This document shows positions 15,301 to 21,918 of a stretch of DNA of 23,344 bases, piece after piece. The position numbers were made by a program, and so were the translations under genes. Below the pieces are notes generated by a model. The model was not told the origin of the DNA, searched no databases, and saw only the letters and a program-made list of their open reading frames with translations. How positions within the stretch are numbered: the first letter of the stretch is position 1; every line of letters begins with the position of its first letter. The DNA comes from CAYRVX01 sp964642165 (GTDB lineage: Bacteria; Planctomycetota; Phycisphaerae; SM23-33): the NCBI GenBank assembly GCA_964642165.1, contig CAZXOC010000094.1, forward strand, positions 1 to 23,344, written 5' to 3'.

Positions 15301-16525
15301 CGACGTGGAAGGACACGTCAAGCTCGTCGAGGCCCGGACCGACCTGGAGGGCGACCTACGGGCCCAGTGGTTCGGGAAGATCTCCGCCAAGGGAGCGCTG
15401 CCGGCGACCGTCACCGCGACGGGCACGGACGAAACCGGCCGCACGTCGATCCGCACGCTGGCGGGCGGGTCGGTGCAGGATACGTCCGTGGACGCTCCCG
15501 GCGGCATCCAGGCCGTCTCGGTCGTCGAGTGGCTCGACGGCGGCGGCGCGGGCGACACGATCCGGGCGGACTGGATCGGGAAGATCACCGCGAAGGGCCG
15601 GAAGGCCAATCTCAAGAAGAACATCGCCGCCTTGGCGGGGGACTTCCAGGCGAGCCTGGAGCTGGCCGGCACGAAGGTGGCGCCCGGCAAGTCCGCGCTG
15701 GGCAGCGCCCGCATCGCGGGGGGCGTGGCGCAGACGACGTGGCAGATCGGCGGCGTCGCGGGCGCGATCCGCATCGCCGGCGACGTGGACGGCTGGACGG
15801 CCAGCGCGGGGCTGCTGAAGTCCCTGACGGCCGGCGAGGTCCACTCGGCCGACGTCACCGTCGGCGACGCGCTCGGCTCGGTCAAGGCCCTTTGCTGGCA
15901 GGAGGGCACGCTGACGGCGGACTCGCTGAAGTCGCTGAAGCTCACCGGGCGCGGGGCGAAGCCGCGGTGGGGGCTCGACGCCGTGGACGGCGACTTCGGC
16001 GCCGACGTGACGCTCCGCGGCGGGGACGACCCGCCCGCGCGGGTGCTCGGCTCGGCCAGGATCGCCGGGGACCTGGACGGGGGCACGTGGCGCGTCCGCG
16101 GCGACGTCGGCAGCCTCACCGTCGGCACCTGGGCGACGGACTGCACCGTCCTCGCCGGCGGGGACCTGCTGGGCCTGACGTTGGGCGGCACGCGGGGCAG
16201 CACGTTCGCGGCCGGCGTCGACCTCGACACGCTGACCTACGACCCGGAAGGGAGCATCGGATCCGTCGCCGTCCGCGGCTGGAAGGGCGCCGAGGACGAG
16301 GCCCTCGGGCAGGGCTCCCGCTTCTACGCCGGCCGCATGGGGCGCGTGAGCCTGATGAACCGCCAGGACGACGACGGCTACCAGTTGTACCTGCTCGGCG
16401 ACGCGGACCACTGGCAGGTCCGCTCGGTGAGCTACCGCGACACGCGAGCGCCCGAGCGCTGGACCTGGCGGCCGGGACACGATTGGCCCGGGCCGGCTGG
16501 GACGGAGCCACGGGCCCTGCCTTGA
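12338..16525 (+). CDS. LEPR-XLL protein with lamin-tail domain and C-terminal beta repeat module
   Basis: A 1395-residue predicted cell-surface or secreted protein. The GTG start is chosen because GAGGGA lies nine bases upstream, the promoter at 12238-12265 fits it, and it places the LEPR-XLL-type motif LEPLEQRLLLS at residues 21-31, as in the downstream paralogue; an in-frame ATG at 12275 is the alternative. Order: LEPR-XLL; lamin-tail (LTD) domain (about 33-147; IISELMAQN, DWIEIHNPT, IDLDGWRL); PA14-like region (about 265-380; FGINADGEFKLRIG); a galactose-binding-like beta region (about 430-535; YSDGYVAYLNGAEIARRN); then from about residue 571 a long repeat module of beta-rich units (LGSARIAGG, GKITAKGR, GDFQASLEL) ending in IRSVSYRDT-type sequence (QVRSVSYRDT...WTW). 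No hydrophobic Sec signal is visible. The next gene carries the same C-terminal module. LEPR-XLL proteins are a planctomycete/verrucomicrobial hallmark; the function is unknown, perhaps adhesion or surface structure. Confidence 0.87.
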   Translation: MSARTPKRAGRDRCAAAPAVLEPLEQRLLLSGHPIISELMAQNNTVLRNSEGRYRDWIEIHNPTDSAIDLDGWRLAYDNFEDDRQEWSFPGVELGAGEYLVVYASGLGSLTPEPIPGEYHTGFKLRVSGAYLALLEPGGTVVHEYASTVIPGGSLSEVGYPAQFGDISYGVVPAVEAEALVPAGAPAGYLVPNSAGDAPPEGWTSVGFDDAGWQGGATGLGLDLPGLAVWTYAAFEGLGDFSEAEHVLANPASDALVVAAGNSEVLNFRNVRGGGHYALDVPFPGLSFGPDIDDFVVRAVGTVTIPAPGQWTFGINADGEFKLRIGEVQAFPHGAEDEALKLFTFPEAGEHELELVYWENQNTADLELFAAQGSQTAFDETAFRLVGDEARGGLAVRAPLVDPAPPLAVPSADVIQTDLRGEMVGADGSVYLRVPFLVDDPGDVASLALKMTYSDGYVAYLNGAEIARRNAPASPQWDSLATATRSRAEAVFAETVDVSEHVGLLQAGANVLAVHALNDAPDDEVFFVVPELVEPLATVRQERFFPIPTPGQPNRTQFATERVALGSGRAGSVSFTDVDGDRVTVTLSGPGQGEMALLRGERTGIASIHLEDTTNRSSLAIAVKKALGGDGRTELGDVVVTGPLKKFAAEAANLLGDVTVDGPLRTLTLGDLLGFARNRLNVNAGAEPVGPREKLDLTFDCVADADLDTHGLAINTLVATEWLDQRSDLRAPSIKRLVILGRGTKGRPGRVRGDFETSLHLSGENVLPGKFVLGTAVIGQVARVSEWYVGGAIGLIDCDGTRGSWALQADGPVVRLEARDYLHGDLTAEWFGTIVTRSTREAAHGTITATGADSRGLSIGALVAGEVADLVIDVPAGIGTIFVTEWRERFDELGGAHVGSITADSLGKLITTGGLAADPEPLDDTGPEKLAGDFLADLTLAGLLLPPRKPVLGSAAVAGTIRNRPWDIDGEGGAGAIRAGSAADEWSLDVEGHVKLVEARTDLEGDLRAQWFGKISAKGALPATVTATGTDETGRTSIRTLAGGSVQDTSVDAPGGIQAVSVVEWLDGGGAGDTIRADWIGKITAKGRKANLKKNIAALAGDFQASLELAGTKVAPGKSALGSARIAGGVAQTTWQIGGVAGAIRIAGDVDGWTASAGLLKSLTAGEVHSADVTVGDALGSVKALCWQEGTLTADSLKSLKLTGRGAKPRWGLDAVDGDFGADVTLRGGDDPPARVLGSARIAGDLDGGTWRVRGDVGSLTVGTWATDCTVLAGGDLLGLTLGGTRGSTFAAGVDLDTLTYDPEGSIGSVAVRGWKGAEDEALGQGSRFYAGRMGRVSLMNRQDDDGYQLYLLGDADHWQVRSVSYRDTRAPERWTWRPGHDWPGPAGTEPRALP
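14501..16435 (+). repeat. Protein-level repeat array in LEPR-XLL protein 1
   Basis: Diverged repeats are anchored by a Trp that follows a beta strand: TEW (codon at 14501), TEW (14993), VEW (15530) and LCW (15896). Unit lengths are 164, 179 and 122 residues. Each unit continues with D/A-I-x-K-L/I-x-x-KGR, GDF/L-x-A-x-L, P-x-K-x-x-LGSA-x-IAG and a second Trp strand, and ends near WFGKISAKG and SIRTLAGGSVQD. The DNA is not strongly conserved, so this is an old expansion rather than a recent tandem duplication. Confidence 0.7.
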
Positions 16526-16732
16526 TGCACGTTCACACAGCGCGGCGGCCCCGAAGAAACCCGCGGCCTCGGACCTTGCCCGACCCCCACCCCGCGTGTC
16601 TACCCAAGCGGCCTCGCCGAGGTGGTGCCGGCGGGCCGAGCGAAGCGGTTGGCGCTTCAGATTTCCGGCGCCATCGCCCGATACGTGCGCAGGGGCACCG
16701 ACGCGAGCGCGCGAAGGACCTGGAGAAGTAGC
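16526..16732. other. Intergenic region between the two LEPR-XLL genes
   Basis: These 207 bases hold no supported gene. A perfect 6-bp hairpin, GAAGCG (16642-16647), GTTGG loop, CGCTTC (16653-16658), is followed by AGATTTCC. It could be a weak terminator for the upstream gene or part of the leader of the downstream one. I see no good promoter, so the two LEPR-XLL genes may be co-transcribed. Confidence 0.35.
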
Positions 16733-19700
16733 ATGACGACCCGCGACGTGCGGCAAGGCAGCCGGCACGACCCATCGGGCGGCCCCGCGACGATGGAATC
16801 GCTCGAGCCGCGGTGGCTGCTGTCGACCACCGGCCTGTACGCGAACTTCGACCTCGAGTACGTCTACGCCGCCCCGGAGGGCGCGGCGGCGTTCGCGGCC
16901 TCCACGCAGACGGTCCAGCCCGGCTGGTGGGTCGCGCTGGAGAACACGCAGCCCGTCGGCTTCGACTGGCAGGTCGACCGGCTGACGGTCCACGCGCCGT
17001 ACGCGCTGTCGGACTTCACCCCGCCGCCGGACGCGGCCGCGGGATTCAGCTACTCGTGGGATGACCTCACCGTCGGGCCGAACGAGGTGCTCGAGCTCCG
17101 CGGCTTCGAGCACGGGCAGGTCGCCGACGCGTACATCCCCCTCTCCGTGACGCGCTCCTTCCGCGGCAATGAGATCACCGGCTCGGGCGAGCTGACCACG
17201 ACGGTGACGGTGATCGCGCAGGCGGGCCTGGCGGGCGGTTTCCAGGCGCAGGTGGGTCTGTACACGGCCGAGGGGGAGTCGGCGTGGCTCGCGGGGGAGG
17301 GCTTCGGGACGGTCGCCCACGTGGCCGCGGCGCCGAGCGAAGGCACGGTCGAGCGGGCCGGCGCGGCGTTCTTCCAGGAGTACACCTGGCACGTGCCGGA
17401 CGCCGTGCCGGGGCAGAGGTACATCTTCAGTTGCACGACGCACGTGGAGCTGGACGCGGACGTCGAGTGGGCGCGGGTCGAGCCCCGGGTGGACGTGGGG
17501 GCCTATCTCGCCGCCGACGCCGGCACGGAGAGCTGGTCCGCCGACACGCTGCTGCTCGACAACGGGGGCCGCGTCGTGATCGACGGCCTCAACGGCGTCT
17601 GCGACGCCAATCCCTACACGCACGCCGCCTGGTACGGCGTGGAGCTCCCGCAGGCCGTCGAGTTGGGCGCGCCGCCCGTCACGCAGCAGTTCGACGCCGC
17701 CAGCGACGTGATCACGAACCAATGGCTCGGCCTGACGCTGGTCGGCGACGGCTACACGCTCGTCGGCTCCGACGACTTCGCGGGCGCCTCCCGGACCTAC
17801 GCCCTCACCGGGCGCGAGACGGTCTACGGCGTGGACTGCCTGGTCCTCAGCATCGACGGCTTCGGCGCCGAGCCGGTGCAGGAGTACTACGACGCGCGGA
17901 TCGCGGAGGACACGGCCGGGAACATCCGCCTGCTGCGGCTGACGGGCATGGACGGCGACGGGCAGGTCGTCAGTTGGCTGGTGGACGCGCCGGACGATGC
18001 GCCGGTCTTCCTGCCGGGCGAGCCGGCGGCGGGCCAGCCGCTTCCCTGGCTGGCGGGCGAGGCGGCGTGGATCGACGGCGTCGGCGAGGCCACGCCGGAG
18101 CTGTCGACGGGCCTGGGGCCCTACGAGGACTGCATCGTCCGCGGCTGGAGCGACGGCGCGGGCGAGCAGTACACCTGGTTCGCGCCGGGCGCCGGCGTCG
18201 TGCTCGAGGAGTGGTCCGACTACGGCGGCGCCTCCGGGCAGTGGCAGCGCGCCGCGCCCGTCGAGCCCGAGATCGACTGGAGCGGCCAGTGGGCCGTCGG
18301 CGGCTACACGATGCAGGCCGGCACGAGCTACGCCGGCGGATACTCCACCCAGTTCCAGGACCACGTGGTGGTGACGATCACGCGCCAGCAGGGCGGGCTG
18401 TGGCTGGCCGACCCGGGCGACCCGGACTACGCCGTGATCGCCCAGGCCACCGGGCAGGAGCTCCACGGGCACCGGACCGGCGTGGACGCCAACGGCGACT
18501 ACTACGAGTCCTACCTCATCATGCGGTGGGTCGACGACGGCGTGGCCGTCCTGCTCTACGGCGAGGGCGGCTACAGCGACGAGGGCAACTGGTGGGGCAG
18601 CTCGTTCGCCGGCCTGGGCGCCGTCAACGCCTTCCAGACCTCCACCCGCCCGTTCATCGGCGAGTACGACGTGCGCGAGTTCCAGGTCCTCGTCGACGCC
18701 CGCGGCGACTGGGACGTCTCCGCCGCCGAGGCCGACCGCGCCCTGCGGATCAGCTACCTCGAAGGCGGCCCGTACGCCGTCTACGACCTCGACGACCTCA
18801 ACGCCCCCGCGCCCCTCTACGTGCCCTGGAGCAACCGCCTGCTGCGAAACACCGCCGAGGAGGCCGACGACGGGACGTACCTCCACTGGTTCGAAACCTT
18901 CCTCCGCGGGCCGGGAGACTCCCTCGTCTACCTCGGACACGCCTCCGACTTCGACACGCCCATGCAGCGCGACCTGTGGTGGGCCTCCTTCTGGGTGGGA
19001 TTCGCCACGCCGCGCCCGGGCTTCGAGTGGCAGCCGGACCTCGCCGGCGACATCGACATGTCCAAGGTGCCGAACCCGGTCCTGCCGGACCAGACGTTCC
19101 AGGTGCCGGTGCACGTGCTGAACCTCGGCGCCGGCCCGGCCGAGGGAAAGGTCCGCATCCAGGTCTACGCCTCCGTGGACGATCAGCTCGGGCCCGGCGA
19201 CGTCCTGCTCGGCGAGCTGGACAATCGGCCGCTGAAGGTCTCCGGCGGGCGGTTCGTGACGTACAAGGTCGGCGCGGAGATCCCGGCCGGGATGGCGTAC
19301 GGCGAGTACCACCTGCTGGCCGCCATCGACGTGGACGACGCGATCGCCGAGCTGGACGAGACGAACAACGTCGCCCTGGCCGACGGGACGCTCGCGCTGG
19401 TCGAGCCGCGGCGCGACCTGGCCGGCGAGCTGGGGAAGATCACGCTCGCGGACGTGCTGGTTCCGGGCGACCGGGGCACGGTTGCGGTTTCGGTGGTCAA
19501 CACGGGCAACATTCCGGTCGCCGGGCGGATCGCGGTGGGCGTGTACCTGTCGGCCGACGCGGAGCTCGATCGCGACACGGACCTGCGGATCGCGGCGGTG
19601 GGCAACCAGTCGATCAAGCTCAACCCGGGCGCGAGCAAGACGTACAGCCTCCGCGCGAGCATCCCGGCGGACGCGCCGGCGGGGACGTACTACATCCTGG

Positions 19701-21748
19701 CCGACGTCGACGCCGCGGACGCCATCGAGGAGGTTGACGAGGCGAACAACGTCGTCGCGACGGCGGAGCCCGTCTCGGTGTCCTGGCGGTTCGGCTCCTT
19801 CGACGGGCGCAAGAACGTCAAGCTTTCCGTGGTCGATCTCGCCGGCACGCCGGTGACGTTTTCCATGCCCGGCGCGGGTTGGGGCGAGGTGATCGGCGGC
19901 ACGGCCTTCGAGCGCGTCGAGCTGCACGAGACCACCGCCAAGTCCGCCTTCCGCATCGGGACGAGGAAGTCCGTCCGGACGAACATGGGCGACATCCTGG
20001 GCGACGGCCCGCTCCGCGAGGTCAACGCCCCGACGGCGAACCTGCACGGCAGCGTGGGGATCCAGGGGCCCGTGACGCGCCTCGTCCTCGGCGACGTGCC
20101 CGCGGCGGCGGAGGGGCACGTCATCGCCGTCAACGCCTCCATGGGGACCGTCGGCAAGAGCACGCTGACGGTCACGCTCGGCGCGGTCGGCGACCTCGAC
20201 CTGGCCGCGCACGGGCTGCCGATCCGGTCGCTGACCGCGCTGGACTGGGGCGCGGGCGGCCCGGCGCCCGACCGGATCGCCGCGACGCGGATCGACAAGC
20301 TCGTCACGAAGGGACGGCGGGGCCGGGCCGGCACGGCGCCCCTGGCGGGCGACCTCCGGGCCGACCTGGTCCTCGGCGGCGGCGCGGGCAGCAAGCCGGT
20401 CCTCGGCAGGGCGGTCCTCGCCGGCGAGGCGAGCGGCTCGTGGCAGATCCTCGGGGCGGCCGGCACGATCAAGGCGGCGTCGGCGGCCCCCGCCTGGGAG
20501 CTGGACGTCGCCGGCGGCGTCAAGGCCGTCGACGTCAAGGACGCCCTCCGCGGCGAGCTGGCGGCCGACTACTTCACCAAGATCTCGACGAAGGGCGAGC
20601 TGGCCGCCGATATCATCGCCCGCGCCGCCGAGCCCCCGCGCGGCATGTCCATCGGCACGCTGTCCGCCGGGACCGTCCAGGACGTCTCCCTCCATGTGCC
20701 CGCCGGCATTAACGCCGTCACCGTCGTGGACTGGACCGACCCGCTCGGCCCGCGCGACGAGATCCGCGCCCTGTGGATCGGCAAGCTGACGACGAAGGGG
20801 CGCGGCGGCAACGCCCGGCTGGGCGTCGAGCCCAGCAACGGGAACTTCCAGGCCGACCTGATCCTCGGCTCGCCCGAGCTGCCCGCCCGCAAGGCCGCCC
20901 TCGGCACGGTCAAGATCGCCGGCGGCCTCAGCGGGTCGCTGTGGGACCTCACCGGCGACGCGAAGGCCGTCACGGTCCGCGGCACCGTGGACGACTGGAC
21001 GGCCACCGCCGACAGCCTGCGCAGCCTCACGGCCGGGGACGTCCAGAAGGCGGACCTCGTCGTCCTGGACGCGCTCGGCACGGTGAAGGTCGTCCGCTGG
21101 GGCGAGGGGGGACTCCAGGCGGACTCGATCAAGTCGCTCAAGATCACGGGTCGCGGGGGGGCGGCGAGTGTCCCGGGCGACTTCGCCGCGGCGCTGACCG
21201 TCCTGGGCCAGAACGTCTCGCCCAAGAAAACGTCCCTCGGCTCGGCGAAGGTCGCCGGGGACCTGACCACGGGCCTGTGGGACGTCGCCGGGCACATGGG
21301 GCCGCTGACCGTCCAGGGCACGGCGCGCGGGGCGACCGTCCGGACCACCGGCGACATGGCCAGGCTCACCCTCGGCGCGACGGAGGACTGCCGGTTCCTC
21401 GCCGGCATCAGCCGGGAGGTGACCGACCACGCCCGGCTCGCCGCCGACTTCACCAATCCCGAGGCCGTCATCAAGTCCATCCAGGTGCGAGGGCGGCGCC
21501 TGCCGAAGGGCGACCCGACGCGCTTCGTCATCGACACGACCTTCTCCGCCGCGACGATCGTGTCGGCCAGCCTGATCAACACCAACGGGGGCGAGGCGTG
21601 CGGGCTGTACGCCCTGGCCGCCGACGGCAGGGAAATCCGCTCCGTCAGCTACAGGGACACGCTGAACTCAGAGAAGTGGACCTGGAGCAGCGGCACCGGC
21701 GAGCCCCCCGTCTTCGGCAGCCTGGCCCTGGAGGCGATCGGCGCCTGA
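16733..21748 (+). CDS. LEPR-XLL protein with two CARDB domains and C-terminal beta repeat module
   Basis: A 1671-residue predicted surface or secreted protein. The ATG has GGAG seven bases upstream; an in-frame GTG at 16622 has no such support. LEPRWLLS is at residues 24-31. Residues about 32-770 are beta-rich and rich in W, Y, G and D (GGYTMQAGTSYAGGYSTQFQ; VDANGDYYESYLIMRW) and match no family I can name. Two CARDB adhesion-type Ig-like domains follow (about 776-1019): FQVPVHVLNLGAGPAEGKV...DAIAELDETNN and VAVSVVNTGNIPVAG...DAIEEVDEANN. From about 1025 to the end lies the same repeat module as in the upstream gene, ending REIRSVSYRDT...WTW. No Sec signal or membrane anchor is visible. A role in adhesion or cell-surface architecture is inferred from CARDB only. 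Confidence 0.88.
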   Translation: MTTRDVRQGSRHDPSGGPATMESLEPRWLLSTTGLYANFDLEYVYAAPEGAAAFAASTQTVQPGWWVALENTQPVGFDWQVDRLTVHAPYALSDFTPPPDAAAGFSYSWDDLTVGPNEVLELRGFEHGQVADAYIPLSVTRSFRGNEITGSGELTTTVTVIAQAGLAGGFQAQVGLYTAEGESAWLAGEGFGTVAHVAAAPSEGTVERAGAAFFQEYTWHVPDAVPGQRYIFSCTTHVELDADVEWARVEPRVDVGAYLAADAGTESWSADTLLLDNGGRVVIDGLNGVCDANPYTHAAWYGVELPQAVELGAPPVTQQFDAASDVITNQWLGLTLVGDGYTLVGSDDFAGASRTYALTGRETVYGVDCLVLSIDGFGAEPVQEYYDARIAEDTAGNIRLLRLTGMDGDGQVVSWLVDAPDDAPVFLPGEPAAGQPLPWLAGEAAWIDGVGEATPELSTGLGPYEDCIVRGWSDGAGEQYTWFAPGAGVVLEEWSDYGGASGQWQRAAPVEPEIDWSGQWAVGGYTMQAGTSYAGGYSTQFQDHVVVTITRQQGGLWLADPGDPDYAVIAQATGQELHGHRTGVDANGDYYESYLIMRWVDDGVAVLLYGEGGYSDEGNWWGSSFAGLGAVNAFQTSTRPFIGEYDVREFQVLVDARGDWDVSAAEADRALRISYLEGGPYAVYDLDDLNAPAPLYVPWSNRLLRNTAEEADDGTYLHWFETFLRGPGDSLVYLGHASDFDTPMQRDLWWASFWVGFATPRPGFEWQPDLAGDIDMSKVPNPVLPDQTFQVPVHVLNLGAGPAEGKVRIQVYASVDDQLGPGDVLLGELDNRPLKVSGGRFVTYKVGAEIPAGMAYGEYHLLAAIDVDDAIAELDETNNVALADGTLALVEPRRDLAGELGKITLADVLVPGDRGTVAVSVVNTGNIPVAGRIAVGVYLSADAELDRDTDLRIAAVGNQSIKLNPGASKTYSLRASIPADAPAGTYYILADVDAADAIEEVDEANNVVATAEPVSVSWRFGSFDGRKNVKLSVVDLAGTPVTFSMPGAGWGEVIGGTAFERVELHETTAKSAFRIGTRKSVRTNMGDILGDGPLREVNAPTANLHGSVGIQGPVTRLVLGDVPAAAEGHVIAVNASMGTVGKSTLTVTLGAVGDLDLAAHGLPIRSLTALDWGAGGPAPDRIAATRIDKLVTKGRRGRAGTAPLAGDLRADLVLGGGAGSKPVLGRAVLAGEASGSWQILGAAGTIKAASAAPAWELDVAGGVKAVDVKDALRGELAADYFTKISTKGELAADIIARAAEPPRGMSIGTLSAGTVQDVSLHVPAGINAVTVVDWTDPLGPRDEIRALWIGKLTTKGRGGNARLGVEPSNGNFQADLILGSPELPARKAALGTVKIAGGLSGSLWDLTGDAKAVTVRGTVDDWTATADSLRSLTAGDVQKADLVVLDALGTVKVVRWGEGGLQADSIKSLKITGRGGAASVPGDFAAALTVLGQNVSPKKTSLGSAKVAGDLTTGLWDVAGHMGPLTVQGTARGATVRTTGDMARLTLGATEDCRFLAGISREVTDHARLAADFTNPEAVIKSIQVRGRRLPKGDPTRFVIDTTFSAATIVSASLINTNGGEACGLYALAADGREIRSVSYRDTLNSEKWTWSSGTGEPPVFGSLALEAIGA
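20246..21660 (+). repeat. Protein-level repeat array in LEPR-XLL protein 2
   Basis: The Trp anchors are LDW (codon at 20246), VDW (20732) and VRW (21098), giving unit lengths of 162 and 122 residues. The last spacing is exactly equal to that in the upstream paralogue (15530 to 15896). Unit features include IDKLVTKGR, GDLRADLVL, ALGTVKIAGG, YFTKISTKG and SIGTLSAGTVQD. Compared with protein 1, one unit of about 179 residues is missing. Confidence 0.7.
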
Positions 21749-21781
21749 TTCCCTCTCCGCGCCACCCCCTGCCCGCCGCAC

Positions 21782-21799
21782 GTCCGCCCAAAGGCGGAC
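21782..21799 (+). terminator. Hairpin downstream of the second LEPR-XLL gene
   Basis: GTCCGCC (21782-21788), loop CAAA, GGCGGAC (21793-21799): a perfect 7-bp stem starting 33 bases after the stop codon. It is followed by CTTGG rather than a run of T. Its position between a gene end and a candidate promoter for the next gene supports a terminator role. Confidence 0.42.
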
Positions 21800-21841
21800 C
21801 TTGGCGCGCTGTGCCTGACGTCCTCGTGCCCGGCGGGGCGT

Positions 21842-21870
21842 TTGCGGCGGGGGGGGCAGGCGGGTAGGAT
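21842..21870 (+). promoter_or_regulatory. Candidate sulfatase promoter
   Basis: TTGCGG (21842-21847) and TAGGAT (21865-21870) are separated by a 17-base, almost pure G spacer. The -10 matches four of six consensus bases. The start would be near 21877, giving a leader of about 42 bases. It resembles the transketolase element TTGCGT-N17-TAGGGT. Confidence 0.33.
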
Positions 21871-21918
21871 GGACTCCAGGTGAGCGCTTCGCGCAGCCAT
21901 GCCGGGAGGACCGCACCG

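Noticed and set aside
16612..16622. CCTC-GCC-GAGG mini-hairpin in the LEPR-XLL spacer
   Set aside because: Only four pairs in GC-rich DNA; expected by chance.
15356..21430. A 2024-codon open frame antisense to the LEPR-XLL genes
   Set aside because: It crosses two genes with clear motifs and has a V/D/R/A-rich, low-complexity composition without motifs, as expected opposite strongly GC3-biased coding DNA.
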